From: Priapulus caudatus
Taxonomy: Eukaryota > Priapulida > Priapulimorpha > Priapulimorphida > Priapulidae
Reading direction: 5' to 3'
DNA length: 64,000 nt
Assembly (NCBI RefSeq): GCF_000485595.1
Contig: NW_014577185.1
Coordinates: 124,771-188,770, forward strand
Below are positions 44,803 through 57,287 of this stretch, piece after piece. Numbering within the stretch: position 1 is the stretch's first letter; each line of letters begins with the position of its first letter. Under the pieces are notes generated by a model. That model saw nothing but the letters and a program-made list of their open reading frames with translations, searched no databases and had not been told where the DNA came from. The position numbers were made by a program, and so were the translations under genes.

Positions 44803-46601
44803 CAGAAATAGGCAGAAACTTGACTAGCCAGCCAAGAATCGATTGAGAAGTCAAGTATTAATTGTTGTCGAGTACTAATCAACTGCGCTTAGCCAGTCAT
44901 GCTGTGCACTACTGGTAATGTTAATGTAGAAAAACATGGCATGAAATGCGCGTAAAAAGTAATTTGTTTAATATTGGCATATTCTCAATCGGCTTTGCGC
45001 CTAAGAGCCACTTCGGTACACGTTTTCTATTGGTTGGAAGTAACCCCATCAATAAAAAAACTTGCAAAAAACGACCGTACATCTGAATGAGAACCAGGTC
45101 AAAGGGGTTGTCATAGTTTGCTATCAGATCAACATTATAATAAATATAAACTAATATGCTACCACCGGCTGCTGCCAAAATAGCCTTTATGTGTGGAAAG
45201 TGGAGGACGGTATTATGGGGAATCACGTGTGCTATGTAAAGCGCGCAGGTTTGTGTTTGGGGGCCTTAGAAATACTTCTCAATCAGTGTTAAAGAGTTGG
45301 CGTTCAGGTGTAAATGGATCAGGTTATTCTGCGCGCCGGGCTACCTCTTCAATGGCCTGCTGTCACGTATTCAGGTCACCCGGGTCAAGGCTGGCAGGCT
45401 AAGGAAACTTGCTGCCCTGTCAACTAGATGCTGAATATTATTTTGATCAGCCCGATTAACCCTTTCGGAGCCAGCGGGATCGTACCACTCGGGTGTTGCC
45501 GGGGTGGGCGGTGTTGTATGGCCGTAAGCAACTGAACGCGTTTCACGGCAATCATAAAGTAGCGTAAAACTGTGGGTATAGGAAAAGGGGAATCATCAGA
45601 ATTGTGCAATTTTGCCCGAGCCATGCTTAATATGTGGCGGGGACCATTGTCGCGCTCCCTACATGTGCGTGATTATTCGGAACGAGTACTAAGTGTACAC
45701 GTAATACAGGTCTGGTCTGCGAAAACTCTTTGTAGCTCATGTTAGGTTATAGCCGAGGAAATGGAGATATATTGGGTTGGCTGTCTAACATATCGACGGA
45801 AGGGCGAATCCCGCACGCGAGATGGTTTAGGGCGAGCGATGGTAATAAGAGGTGAAATTAAACGAGCCAGTTCCCCCGACGTCAATCGTTTCATTTAGCG
45901 AACCGACGGATTTCAAATCGAGCTGATTGTGATATAATAACAGACCGAGCTGTTCTTCGGTACGTCACGTGTAACGCGTGCGTAAAACCGTATCCCAGTA
46001 TTACGAAAACCTAGCCAACGCGATGGCCAGCTAGGGGTCTGAGGAGCCGATATATGAAGCAATAGCAACAACACGTAACTGGGACCGACCTACACAGTAG
46101 CTAGCTCCAAGAAACGGTATTGCTAGGGTTAGAATAGCAATAGAATTGTAGCGATAGAATAGTATAGAATAGTATAGAATAGAATAGCGATAGAATTGTA
46201 TAGACAATCCGTCGCACAGCCTGGTCGGGCTACACAGTAGCCAGCGTACATATCGTAGGAAGGAGCTTCTTTTCAGCGAAAATCTGTTCTGCTGCAAAAC
46301 AAAGGGTTTATCCGCGCCGTTCTTCTAATGTTTTTTTAAAATAGCTCTACAACTGGGATCCTACCTTTATAGAAACGCTATGCAGACTATGCGTGCGTGG
46401 TAGCGGTTAAACACACTGATCGTCTGACGTGACGGCTCAGTTTGTGATCAAGTGCTATAATATTGTGGTTGTGTCACTTGTGTGCGCAATTCTGAATTAG
46501 AATACACAATAAGAATAATACTTGCTATACATATGTAACCGTGTGTCATTCAACTGTAGACTTTCTATCGTTTAATTGACTCATATTTGAATTAACATCT
46601 C

Positions 46602-46602
<1 letters not shown>

Positions 46603-46653
<51 letters not shown>
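46603..46653. repeat. (TGCG)n microsatellite
   Basis: About twelve pure TGCG units grading into TGTG. Confidence 0.93.
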
Positions 46654-48129
46654 TGTGTGTTTGTGTCTGTCTATGTATTTATTTTAAGTCTTGTAATTAT
46701 GTCAGAGATGCCTAAAATGCGATGAAATCTTTTCACAGCGTAAAATCGAATGCTAAATTGCTGAGCGAATAGCATAACGAATGTGCTGCCTTGCACGAGA
46801 CTGGCAGGCTTATTGATTTTCCCCGATGTTTTGCAAGAGATAAATGTGATGTCTCTCTCTGTTAAGTGATCCGAAGACTGGTCCTGTAAAATCTATAATA
46901 TAATGATTTTTCTAGGACTGATGGGTAAAGTTTCCTCGAGCAAAACTAGACGTTGTTATTGATACGTCTAAATAAGCTCTTTAATAACTGACGTTACTTA
47001 CCTTGTAATTGATAAACGTGAAGATAATAAGATTTAAGAATTAACGGGACCATAAACTATAAAAACACCCCCCTCGAGTCAGCATTAGCCCCGAGAGCTA
47101 TTCGATCCTGTTGGATCACATTAGCAGCAGCCGTGTCTATGCGCACTCTGCAAGTGTTCGAGGTGGGCACGCGTTATTAATGTCAAAGGCTCGTATCGGT
47201 GAGGCATTTGCCTTCTGTGTGCGTGATTATCTCCGGCACATTTGCTCGCATCAGCCCCACTGAATCACGAAGCCAAGTCTGCTTGCGCGGCAGATGATTT
47301 TCGTAAGTGCGCGTAGACGCTTGCATTCAGGCTGCGACCGGGCGCTTTTCAGCGAGGCCGGCCTCACGGACGACGGATTGCGTCAAAATTCACTAGGCAT
47401 TAGCTCGACACTCTTGGAAAGCGTGTGGCTAGAAATGTGCATTCATTGTTGTGAAAGCCACGCGGTAAATATCAACATGCATGCAGCAGGCAGGAGGAAC
47501 CGCGCGTGGGCGACTCGCCACAAGAGTTCCGGCGCTCGCGTGTGACTTTGCCGTTACATTGTGGGCGGATGAAATGAGCGTGGGTGGGTACGCAGTGTTG
47601 GTTGGGGGTGGGGAGTGGGTGGGGATAATTTATACTTCACCCCACAAGACATTCGTCAAGTCACTGGGGCATAGCTGGCGCCATCAGTGATGACAGAACC
47701 ACAGCCCTGATATTTTAATGCGCTCTGACCTAGATTCATCACTACAATTTTTTTAAGCGATGCAGTCCACATAGTTGTCATGGCAACTGCATACGTAGTT
47801 GAGCGTGCGTAAGATACTACCGGCTGTGCGGCAACAAGCAAGAAACGTTTGCACACCCAGTCCAGTCCACGAGTAGGATGAGAACTTGCATGAAAGCTAA
47901 CCGATAAAAAGAAGTCCCTATGGGCTGCTAGTATATCTCTCGCTGCTCAGAAATTTGGTAAAGATGTGCGTGTTTGGTCACAAAGAGTTGCGGTGTCAAA
48001 AATATTTCAAATAGTTCCTATGCATCCTGTTTTTTGTAGGATCAATATGGATCAATCTTTTGTCTTTGTTTATTCACATCACTACGGGTGGTGGAGTTTG
48101 TCAGATCATGATTAATCCTAAATCAGATC

Positions 48130-48151
48130 AAGGTTCTTTATACGCTCTTGA
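48130..48151. mobile_element. Ultra-short element, mostly one arm only (copy h, 22 bp)
   Basis: On the minus strand it reads CAAGAGCGTATAAAGAA followed by CCTTG. The first 17 bases equal the left arm of copy d1 at 57243. ATCAGAT flanks it exactly on both sides (48123-48129, 48152-48158). This appears to be a copy that lost most of its second arm. Confidence 0.72.
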
Positions 48152-48334
48152 TCAGATCCATATCTATAGATCATCCTCCATCAGATTTTCCTAATTAGTA
48201 CTTTAATATGGTGGACAATTAATAGCATGTTGTTTTGAGTTAAAAAATAGCACATTATTTGTATATGCTGTCTACTTCTTTGGTTCTTCCTTGCTCGCAC
48301 CAGCTTGTTTTAGCTCTTTGACTGTGTTTTTCTC

Positions 48335-48385
48335 CCACCTCTCTCTCTCTTCTTCTCTCTCTCTCTCCTCTCTCTCTCTCTCTTT

Positions 48386-48423
<38 letters not shown>

Positions 48424-48580
48424 TCTCTCTTCTCTCTCTCTCTCTCTCTCTCTCTGTCTCCTCAATTCCCCATCTCTGCTCATCGTTCTCTCTCCTCCTC
48501 ATCTCGCCTCTCTCTCTCCTCTCTTCTCTTTCTCTCTCTCTTCTTTTCTTTCTCTTCTCTCTCTCGTCGGCTCCGTCCCC
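48335..48580. repeat. (CT)n polypyrimidine tract
   Basis: Some 250 bases of CT-rich sequence with few purines. It accounts for the Ser/Leu-rich plus frame and the Arg/Glu-rich minus frame. Confidence 0.93.
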
Positions 48581-49774
48581 CGTCCTTTCTCGCCGCTTCA
48601 TTCTCTCTCACTCTCTTCTCTTATCGCTTCTACGGGCACACTCTACCTATTTATCTATCTATTGCTGTCTTATCCTCACTCCTCATTTCACCTCCTCTCC
48701 CTATTTCCGTCCCCTCATTCCTTTTCATCTCTCTCTTTCCTCTTTTTTCCTGTTCTCTTCTCTCTCTAGTCTTTCTTATGTCTTTCCGCGCTTCTTCTTC
48801 TTTTTGGTCTCATTTCCGTTTTCTCTCTGTTGTGTGATGTAAGGTCACTTTATGTTACTTAAAGCTCCTTTTGAAGTGACGTGAAAAATTAGTAAATATA
48901 TCAAATTAACTATTTTTGTTAATCTACTTAAGATATTTACCCAGGTTGTAATGGGTTTTGTGTATGAGAAAAAAGCCATTTTTTGGAGAATTTGCATCAA
49001 TGTGAGGAAGTGTGTGACCTTAGAGCAGATCTCGCTTGTTACTCCCCTGTTGCCAGAGTGTTAACAATACAATTGGCGCGCTAATGTGAACCCCGATTCA
49101 GGTCGTCATCAGATAGGTTTATAGTTTGGTACACGTACGGGGACATGGCAGTCATTCATCCAGTATTGGATGAGATGAAAATGAAGTAGCACTAGACATG
49201 AGTTCACTTTGAATGTATTGAAGATGTAAATTCGTCTGTATATTTATGCCGTATGTTTTGATGAGCCAGTGCATCTGCAGCAAAACCTCGACTATATCAG
49301 CTTATTCGTAATATACTTTCGTGGCATCCCCGCAGAGCCCGACGCCGCAGCGAGGTCATTTCATCACGATATTTTGATAGATATTGATATCAACAAGAGA
49401 AGCATATACGTACAGAAGGAATATATTAATTTATAAGACTATCATTAAGTAATAATATTAAAGAAGATAGTTTAATATTACCTTTTTTATACGATTTCAG
49501 GTAATAGCTAGTTTTCATCTTCAACCAGTATTTATGTGCTCAATCGATTGCGACAGTCTAAATAAGTATCAATTAACTTCTTGGTTTGGTATTAATAAAA
49601 GGCGAATCTCTGGCTCCATAAGGCCAATAAATTGATATATCTCAGGATTGCTTGATTCTACAACAGACGTCCCAAGTGTCCCGGTCTCACCGGGATCTTC
49701 CCGGTACGACATGCTGGTCCCGGTGCCCCGGTATGAGTCTAGAAAGTCCCGATCGTAACATTTTTCAGTTATAT

Positions 49775-50688
49775 CAGGGTTCGAAATTAACGCTCGCACA
49801 CTCGCAAAATGCGAGTGGATTTCCGAAATTGCGAGTAGAAAATATAAGCACTTGCATTTTATTGCGAGTGACATATAATCTGTTGTCATGGCTATCAAAA
49901 TCCAACATCCCATATCCAGGCATTTTAAAAGTAACAAGTTGTCAACTAGTGATGTCACGATCATCGATTGAACAGTGGCTCGAACCAAGCGCTTGGTTAT
50001 CAAAATCCATAATCGATTTCATCGAAGAGAAAAAAAAATCGAAATAAATGTAAAACTTGAACAAGAAAACTTGGAAAACTGATGAGAATCAGAGATATCA
50101 TTGCTATTTTAGTTCGGGAATCACCCGACATTCGCCGCAGTTACTTCCTGTTGAGGGGCTAAAGCCTAGGACACACTAGGGATTTTATACGCTGGCTAAA
50201 CAAGCACATACATGCACACACATACATGCACACGACGTTACACACACGCAGGCATTAAACACCCCGAGTAACCGATTGTAACCGATCATCGGTTACTTGG
50301 GTCAAACCGATGATCGATTACGATATTACAATCGATTGACAACACTATTGTCAACATAAGTCCTAACGGAACTAGACCAACTAATTTCTGCAAAATTATA
50401 AACACGTACTGTCTACAAACTGAGTAAGGATTATAAACCTCGCGCGATCGGCCGCTATCGAGAGTATTCTATCTTCACGCTTTGCAGCCTGGTTTAATAA
50501 AGTCATCTCAACATTATATAACATTTATAAAGTAACTAAGAAGATAACATTTTTAATTAAAGTGTTAGCATATTATACACTAAAAAAATAATTATAATAA
50601 AAATGTGAGTGTTTCGGATTTTGAGAGTTGAAATTTGACCCATTCGCAAAAAATTGCGAGTGGTTTCAAAAGTTAAATTCTACCCCTG
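49775..50688. mobile_element. 914-bp element with CAGGG-type inverted ends
   Basis: The left end CAGGGTTCGAAATTAAC is matched in inverse by GTTAAATTCTACCCCTG. Both ends are followed inwards by repeats of TCGCA/TGCGAGT. A second element (49947-50347) is inserted inside. No transposase frame is seen. Confidence 0.7.
49947..50347. mobile_element. 401-bp hAT-type MITE nested in the 49775 element
   Basis: TAGTGATGTCA at the left is matched by TGACAACACTA at the right. Subterminal ATCGATT motifs are repeated and GTAACCGAT units lie within. TTGTCAAC is an exact 8-bp direct repeat at both borders (49939-49946, 50348-50355), the duplication length expected for hAT. Confidence 0.88.
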
Positions 50689-50783
50689 TATATTTTAAAA
50701 TTTACATCAGTAAATTACTAAATTTGCCGTGGTTGTTGATGTACTTTGATTCCAGCGAACAATAAAAGGCCACAAATGTCAAA

Positions 50784-50808
50784 NNNNNNNNNNNNNNNNN
50801 NNNNNNNN
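50784..50808. other. Assembly gap (25 N)
   Basis: The 94 bases before the gap recur at 53678-53771 and the 1.45 kb after it recurs at 55040-56610, so both flanks exist again in the same order downstream. Confidence 0.99.
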
Positions 50809-52255
50809 GAGGGTTCAACATGGATTTGTTGACTGTTAACAAAGGATTGAACTGCTTTTGCTATTATTAGAGCCCATACCTGTGTGGATGTGAGGCTTCA
50901 TTTGCAGTTCAATTGCAAAGACAAAAGTTTGTTGAACAAGGTTTACACTTGTTCATTTATTTATTTAATCATATTATTTTCTAAAGCAGTCTGCATATTA
51001 ATAGCACCCTGAATGCTAGCGTGGCTACCGGCATCCGAAATGTAGGCAAAAACCCGGGGCAATCCTTTACTGATGCATGGGGGTGAACTGGCACTTTTCT
51101 AATAAACATGCACACCTGCAATGCAGATGTGTTTAATTTATTACTCACAGCTGATCCAAATTGTCACCTGCCTGAATGTACTTGGATTTTAGCCTGTACA
51201 TTTCAGCAACTCAATGGAATTAGGTTATCTTTACTTTCTTGACTGATCACCAATGCACGAAGGTCGATACCATGTTTGATTATTGATTACACTTGCACGC
51301 GCCATCTCGCGGCAACTATGGGCCTAGTGATATATTATGACACGAATATATATAAGACAGTCGAGCAGGTATGAAGTAGGATACATTGTTAGGGTTTAGT
51401 TTTAGTGTTAATACCTATGCTACACAGTTTTGATGATGACGTAGCCGGTTTAGCGATAGAACAGGCTTTCAACCTTTTGCAGAAACGAAAGCCAGTACAG
51501 TAGAGCAGCAGATGAGCCCTGTCGCTGTTGCGGCACTAGTTCAATTAGAGAATGATCGTTTTAACGTGTACATTTTACACTCGGTGTGCCGGTTGCTACT
51601 AATTTTAATGCTGGGGTTGTTGGTGTGTTTATATACGAATCGGCCATGCTCGGATATTTAGTTACTCTAGTTCGAAGTTGGGCGGCCGAATGTTATTGTA
51701 GTGGTTTAATTAGAACGCCGGTCGCTACTGTGTACTGTCTGGAGTTTGACATGTGTCCGATCTCAGACAGATACCCACGTTGCCGGCTCCTTTGAGGTTT
51801 GATGTTATCGCTTTTTTCGGTATCAGTTATCGAAAATCCTTGTTATTCTAGGTAGGTTTTTAGCTCACCTTGACATCGTCAAGCTGAGCTATTGCCATGG
51901 GTCGTCGTCCGTCGTACGTCCGTCTGTCCGTCAACATTTGGTTTCGGTCAATGATAACTCAGGAACCGTTTGACCCACATGTTTGAAATTGGGTATAGTT
52001 GTTACTGCTATGCTCCCGGAATATGGAACGTCCTATTTTGGAGCACGCCAGTCGACGTACTTTCGAGCCACGGCAATTTTTTGGCCGGGGAATTGGGAAT
52101 GGGAATTGTCATTAGTCAGTTCAGGTTCAACGGATTTTGCTCATTTTTGGTATGTGAGTGAAGAAGGGCTAGGGGTTTTGATTTAAAAAAAAATTATGCT
52201 AATTAGGTAGGGTTTGGCAATTATATAGCATATATATATAGACACGCAGATATAC
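50809..52255. repeat. First copy of a 1.45-kb duplicated block
   Basis: It aligns with 55040-56610 throughout, differing mainly by single-base indels. It includes the TTTTTAGCTCACCTTGACAT repeat head at 51858. No coding sequence is recognised. Confidence 0.88.
51858..52200 (+). repeat. Dispersed repeat beginning TTTTTAGCTCACCT
   Basis: The head forms a small hairpin (GCTCACCTTGAC, GTCAAGCTGAGC) and is followed by CGTCCGTCTGTCCGTCAACA, GTTTGACCCACATG and a long tail ending in poly-A. Such AGCTCACCT...CGTCCGTC repeats are common in marine invertebrate genomes. A second copy starts at 56188. Confidence 0.7.
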
Positions 52256-53287
52256 GTTAGCGCGGGTGTGGGGAGCAGTCGCTCGGTCCACAGCTGACGC
52301 GGCACGACGGCACATTTCGCTTCACTGACTGCTAATAGCGCGTCGCACGTTGCGGTCAGATGACCCTCTCCTACTCCTCATCATCTTCTCTTCCCATTCC
52401 CACCCGCCTCTGCCTTCTCGTCTCACTCTTCTAATGCGGATCTCCGGCTCCGACCCTCGCATCCTTGATAAAAATCTGTATTAATAGAGAGAAACAGCAG
52501 CCGGATCGATGAGGGTTGTCACGCTATCAAGGCGTCCTCTAGGCGCCCTGCGTAACGGCCATGCCCGTTGGTAGACGGCCGCCGCGAGTCGCTGTGAATC
52601 GAATCGTGGTAACCGCAATTGCGGCCTCGGTCACAGAGGTAGGTTTGGTGTCCGACTAGCCCACTGGTACGTCAATACCGTGTCTAATTAGCTAATTGCT
52701 TAAAAAAGGGTCGCAATGATAAGTGGGTATCATTAAACATATGTAAGGACGCGGCCAGTGTCCAGCACATAATTATCTGCGTCTGTGCGCGTGCGTGCAC
52801 GGGGGAAACAAAACCACTTGACAGGGCAGCAGGAGATTTGGAAGACAACTTCACAAATATCTTAGGTCTAATCTGCGTGTAGGTTGGTAATAATTGTGGG
52901 TGTATACGTGGGCGCGTCGCCTCTGCATGCTCAGTGACTGGCCACAGACGCGGCGACGATCGTGATGTCTAGAGTTTATTGGTCAGTGCGTGCACAAGCA
53001 CTTGGAACGTCTCAATATAAAATGCTTCCGGTCAAATGCTCATCTGCAACACACAAGTACACCGCACGCTAGCTGCTGCACACTGACACATAAATATATA
53101 GTGTGTGTGCATACACTATAGATGTGTACACATACACATGTGTACTGCATAAACTGTGTGTGCATACAGCCATACACTATCTGTATATATAAAGTTGTTC
53201 AGCCGAATTTGTGTGTTCGCGCATAACTAGAGAACTCCGCAGCCTAGAGGAAAACTAAATATATTTTCAGAATCAGCACGTCTGGGA

Positions 53288-53583
53288 GGTGGTTCTGGCT
53301 GAAAAAAATTTAAATGCGATGATAAATTTTGAAATTAACGGTGAATACGGCAGTACATACTAAATAGTCCAAAAGTAAAGAAACAAAGCCTTTCCCGAGG
53401 TGGGATTCGAACCCAGAATCAATGGTTTAGGAGTCTGATGCTTTATCCATTCGGCTACTGGGCTGTTATGGTTATACACCATGGATTCACACGTACGTAA
53501 TGTATAATGTTAATCTGTACGCCATCTATTGATGAATAGAATTTTTTTGAAATTTTGAAAATTGAAATTCAGCCAGAACCACC
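53288..53583. mobile_element. 296-bp inverted-repeat element enclosing a tRNA-like sequence
   Basis: GGTGGTTCTGGCTGAA at 53288-53303 is exactly inverted at 53568-53583. AT-rich shoulders (AAATTT) also pair. The tRNA-like segment lies in its middle. Confidence 0.78.
53393..53464 (-). tRNA. tRNA-Arg(CCT)-like sequence, probably a pseudogene or SINE-type relic
   Basis: On the minus strand the D arm (TAGCCGAATGGATAAAGC), the anticodon loop CTCCTAA and the T arm GGGTTCGAATCCC have the right spacing and resemble animal tRNA-Arg(CCT). The acceptor stem (AGCCCAG against CTCGGGA) and anticodon stem (TCAGA against ACCAT) pair badly, so a functional cloverleaf is doubtful. The A-box and B-box are good. 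Confidence 0.5.
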
Positions 53584-54458
53584 GATTTTTAAATTTTTGT
53601 TGAGACGTTCCAACTTCCAAGGGCCGGTGAGTGCGTGCGTGCTTGTGTACGCGTGCGTACATGCGTACGTGCACGATATATTTTAAAATTTACATCAGTA
53701 AATTACTAAATTTGCCGTGGTTGTTGATGTACTTTGATTCCAGCGAACAATAAAAGGCCACAAATGTCAAACACTTGTTTTCACAATAAATGTGCATTTT
53801 ACATGTAAACTCTATAAAAAAAATGGTGGTGCGCCGAGACAAACAGATGCCGCAGCCCGCCGCAACCTTTTTCCTGTTTTTTCGCACCGCGAAAAAAACG
53901 GCGATGGATCATTATCTCCCTTTCTTGGATTTTCCCAACAAGGGACTTCTGCTACAAACCGTTTTCATATTTTATCGACCGTTCTGAAACTTCTGATACT
54001 TACCGGTAGTCCGGTACTCCTTGCATAACATCACGTGTGTCTATAGTAAGGCTAACATGTCATAGAACAGTCGCACATAATTGTGTTCACCAACTTGTGC
54101 ACCAATCTGCATTTCAAATTATATTTATTTACATAACTATTCAACAAAACTAACGCGTGATGTTTGCTTCTGCGAGATTGACCAGAACCTTGTTTCGACA
54201 CTAGGTTAATTTCCGTTGTATACATTTCGAGATAGGTACCAATCTATAAATATTTTCGTCACGTAACTACATGCACTTTTTCGTGAAAGTCCTTGAAGAT
54301 TGTCGCGAATATCAAGATAGCAGGCGCACGTTTGCTGTTCATTTATTGTTTTATAGCCTATAACAGCAGAAACTCGTAATAATTTTTATGCTGAACTAAT
54401 CAGTAATATGCACGATGACTCGATGAGAGGTGTAAATTTGTCTAAATTGATTAATTTT

Positions 54459-55078
54459 TAGCTCATCTGACATAGTCAGATGCAGCTTGTAGAATCACAT
54501 GATTGTTCGTGCGTGCGTCCGTGCGTGCGTCCGTGCGTGCGTCAACAGTTGCATGGGCACAAATCTTAACCGCTCGACGTACGGTCACGATATTCGGGAC
54601 GTGGGGGGGTAATCCGAATACGAGTTGGGATGTCGAAGCTGGGGGGCAAAGATCAAAGGTCAAGGAGGTGTAAAAGAAGGGGGAAACATTCCGGCTCCTT
54701 AACTTAAGTATACGGAGGAAATTGCAGAATTGCGGCCACAAAATCTAGAAGGTACGACCTAAGGCTTGTGATAGTCGCGTGTATAGGCATCATGCGTAGG
54801 AAAATCATCACGGCGTGCGAAATTGGCAGCTAACAGGTCAACAGGTAAAATGGCGGCTCACAGCGCAGTAATTTTAGACATCGTTTCTGAGGACATGGTC
54901 TGACCGGAGCGATTGAAATCAACTGTTTTTGTTTCAGCGGTGACCTACCATCTTTTATGGGCTTTATTGAAAGGACCATAGAAAGTGCCTTTTCCACTGA
55001 CGTGCGAGGTAAGTGTCTGATAACCTTTTGACCCTGAAAGGAGGGTTCTAACATGGACATTTGTTGGACTGTTTACAC
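54459..55078 (+). repeat. Dispersed GACCTTTGACC-type repeat (copy 2, inverted relative to 18683-19276)
   Basis: It starts TTAGCTCATCTGAC, then a CGTGCGTCCGTGCG tract, CGCTCGACGTACGGTCACGA, AAAGATCAAAGGTCAAGGAGG and GATAACCTTTTGACCCTGAA. It matches copy 1 along nearly all its length with moderate divergence. Confidence 0.85.
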
Positions 55079-56610
55079 AGGATTGAAACTTGCTTTTGCT
55101 ATTTATTAGAGCCCATACCTGCTGTGGATGTGAGGCTTCATTTGCAGTTCAATGCAAAGACAAAGTTTGTTGACAAGCAGGTTTACACTTGCTTCATTTA
55201 TTTATTTAAATCATATTATTTTCTAAAGCAGTCTGCCATATTAATACACCCTGAATGCTAGGCGTGGCTACCGGCCATCCGAAATGTAGGGCAAAAAACC
55301 CGGCGGCAATCCTTTAACTGATGCCATGGGGGTGAACTGGCAACTTTTCTAATAAAAACATGCCACACTGCAATTCAGATGTGTTTTAATTATATTACTC
55401 ACAGCTGATTCCAAATTGTACACCGCCTGAATATATACTTGGCATTTTTAGCCTGCTACATTTTCAGCGCAACTCAATGAATTTAGGTTATCTTTACTTT
55501 CTGGACTAGATCAACCAATGCAACGAAGGTCGATACCATGTTTGATTATTGATTGACACTTGCACGCCGCCATCTCGCCGGCCAAACTAATGGGCCTAGT
55601 GATTATATTATGACACGAATCATATATAGCACAGTCGAGCAGGTATGCCAAGTTTTTATTTTTTGTTGGATGCATTGTTAGCGGTTAGTTTAGTGTTAAT
55701 ACCTATGCCTAACACAGTTTCTGATTGATGACCGTAGGCCGGTTTCAGGCGATATGAACAGGCTTTCAACGCTTTTGCAGAAACGAAAAACCACTAACAG
55801 TGAGCAGCGTATGAGCCCTGTCGGCTGTTGGCGGCACTAGTTCATTAAGAGAATGATGTTTTAACGTGTACATTTTACACTGCGACTAACGTGTGGCGGT
55901 TGCCTACTAATTTTAATGGCTGGCCGGTTGTGGTGTGGTTCGTGTGTTATATTACGAATCGGCCATGCTCGCATATTTAGTTACTGCTAGTTCGAAGTTG
56001 GGCGCCGAATTGTTATTGTAGTAGCGTTGTAATTAAACGCGCGGTCGCACTGTGTACTGTTCTGAGTTTGACATCTGCGGCCGATCGTCAGACAGATGAC
56101 CCCACGTTGCCGCGCTCCCTTTGATGTTTGATGTTATCGCTTTTTTCGGTATCAGTTATCGAAAATCCGGCTGGTTATTCTAGGTAGGTTTTTAGCTCAC
56201 CTTTGACATCGTCAGCTGAGGACTATTGCCATGGGTCGTCGTCCAGTCGTACGTCCGTCTGTCGTCAACATTTGGTTTCGGTCAATGGATGAACTACAGG
56301 AACGCGTTTGACCCACATGTTTGAAATTGGGTATAGTTGCTTAGCTGCTATTGCTCCCGCGAATATGTGGAAACGTCCTATTTTGGAGCACGGCCAGTCG
56401 ACGTACTTTCGAGCCACAGGCAATTTTATTGGGCCGGGGAATTGGGAATGGGAATTGTCATTAGTCAGTTCAGGTTCAACCGGATTTTGCTCATTTTGGT
56501 AGTGAGTGAAGAAGAAGGCTACGGGGTTTTGCATCTTAAAAAAAAAATTATTGCTAATTAGGTACGGGTTTGGCAATTATATAGGCTATATATATATAGA
56601 CACGCAGATA
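55040..56610. repeat. Second copy of the duplicated block
   Basis: It matches 50809-52255 but is about 8 percent longer through scattered single-base insertions, a pattern typical of uncorrected long reads. It contains another TTTTTAGCTCACCT repeat from 56188. Confidence 0.88.
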
Positions 56611-56893
56611 TATAAAAGTCATGTGGTGGTCACACTCGTCTGGTTCGTTTTAGCAAGATTTCATTGACAATATCTTTGAATGCACAAATTCCTAGCTATG
56701 AACATATTATGATTTATACTATTATTATTATATTATTATATATATATGATATTAAAGCATTTATGCTAAGAAACATCAAAGCGGGTATAGCGCCATCTAC
56801 CGTCACAAATAGTGATTCATTTTGGTTTATAAATTATTTATAATTTATAATATTATTTATTATTTTCACATAAAAAATTACACGTATAATTAT

Positions 56894-56932
56894 CAAGAGT
56901 ACATAATGGGAGTTCTCCCATATATACTCTTC
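56894..56932. mobile_element. Ultra-short palindromic element (copy g, degenerate, 39 bp)
   Basis: CAAGAGTACATAATGGGAG is followed by TT and CTCCCATATATACTCTTC, which pairs with a few mismatches. The flanks (ATAATTAT and ATTTCTAT) are only weakly alike. Its arm fits the family consensus CARGRGnnnATAA. Confidence 0.55.
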
Positions 56933-57242
56933 ATTTCTATAATGTACGTTGATGGTTGCTCAATTAAAACTGACTTCTTCTCACTCACTCATTTGTGTCC
57001 TTTTTGGTGGTGAGCTAAAGTGTCATTGACACTTTCATTTTGCACCTGTAATCAGTTGTGTAGCTGCAAGTTATTCGTAAGCGGTTGGGTTTTGTGACTG
57101 CTGTGCATGTTGAACCTGTGAACCATCAGCTGTGTATACGTCAGGGGAGGTCAACCATATATGCACGCTCGCATACATAAAAGTGTTTTTTAACCCGATT
57201 GCCAGATTTTCACACCAAAAGATGTGTAACCTCACATGATAT

Positions 57243-57280
57243 CAAGAGCGTATAAAGAAGGGCTTCTTTATACTCTCTTG
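57243..57280. mobile_element. Ultra-short palindromic element (copy d1, 38 bp)
   Basis: CAAGAGCGTATAAAGAAG, two bases, then CTTCTTTATACTCTCTTG: one mismatch in 18 pairs. ATGATAT flanks both sides exactly (57236-57242, 57281-57287). The next family member begins directly after the right flank. Confidence 0.85.
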
Positions 57281-57287
57281 ATGATAT

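Larger units (their letters stand above)
53001..53613. mobile_element. Inverted-repeat element with CTTGGAACGTCTCAA ends
   Basis: CTTGGAACGTCTCAA at 53001-53015 is inverted as TTGAGACGTTCCAA at 53600-53613. The left part also matches 1082-1250 near the window start. A second inverted-repeat unit with a tRNA-like core lies inside. Confidence 0.65.

Noticed and set aside
46129-46200. Possible transposon in the ATAGAAT/AGTATAG-rich stretch
   Set aside because: Short imperfect microsatellite only.
48272-48842. 183-residue Ser/Leu-rich and 109-residue Arg/Glu-rich frames
   Set aside because: Read from the CT polypyrimidine tract on the two strands.
57017-57034. AAAGTGTCATTGACACTTT-type palindrome as a ninth family member
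   Set aside because: It lacks the CARGRG ends and has no 7-bp flanking repeat.
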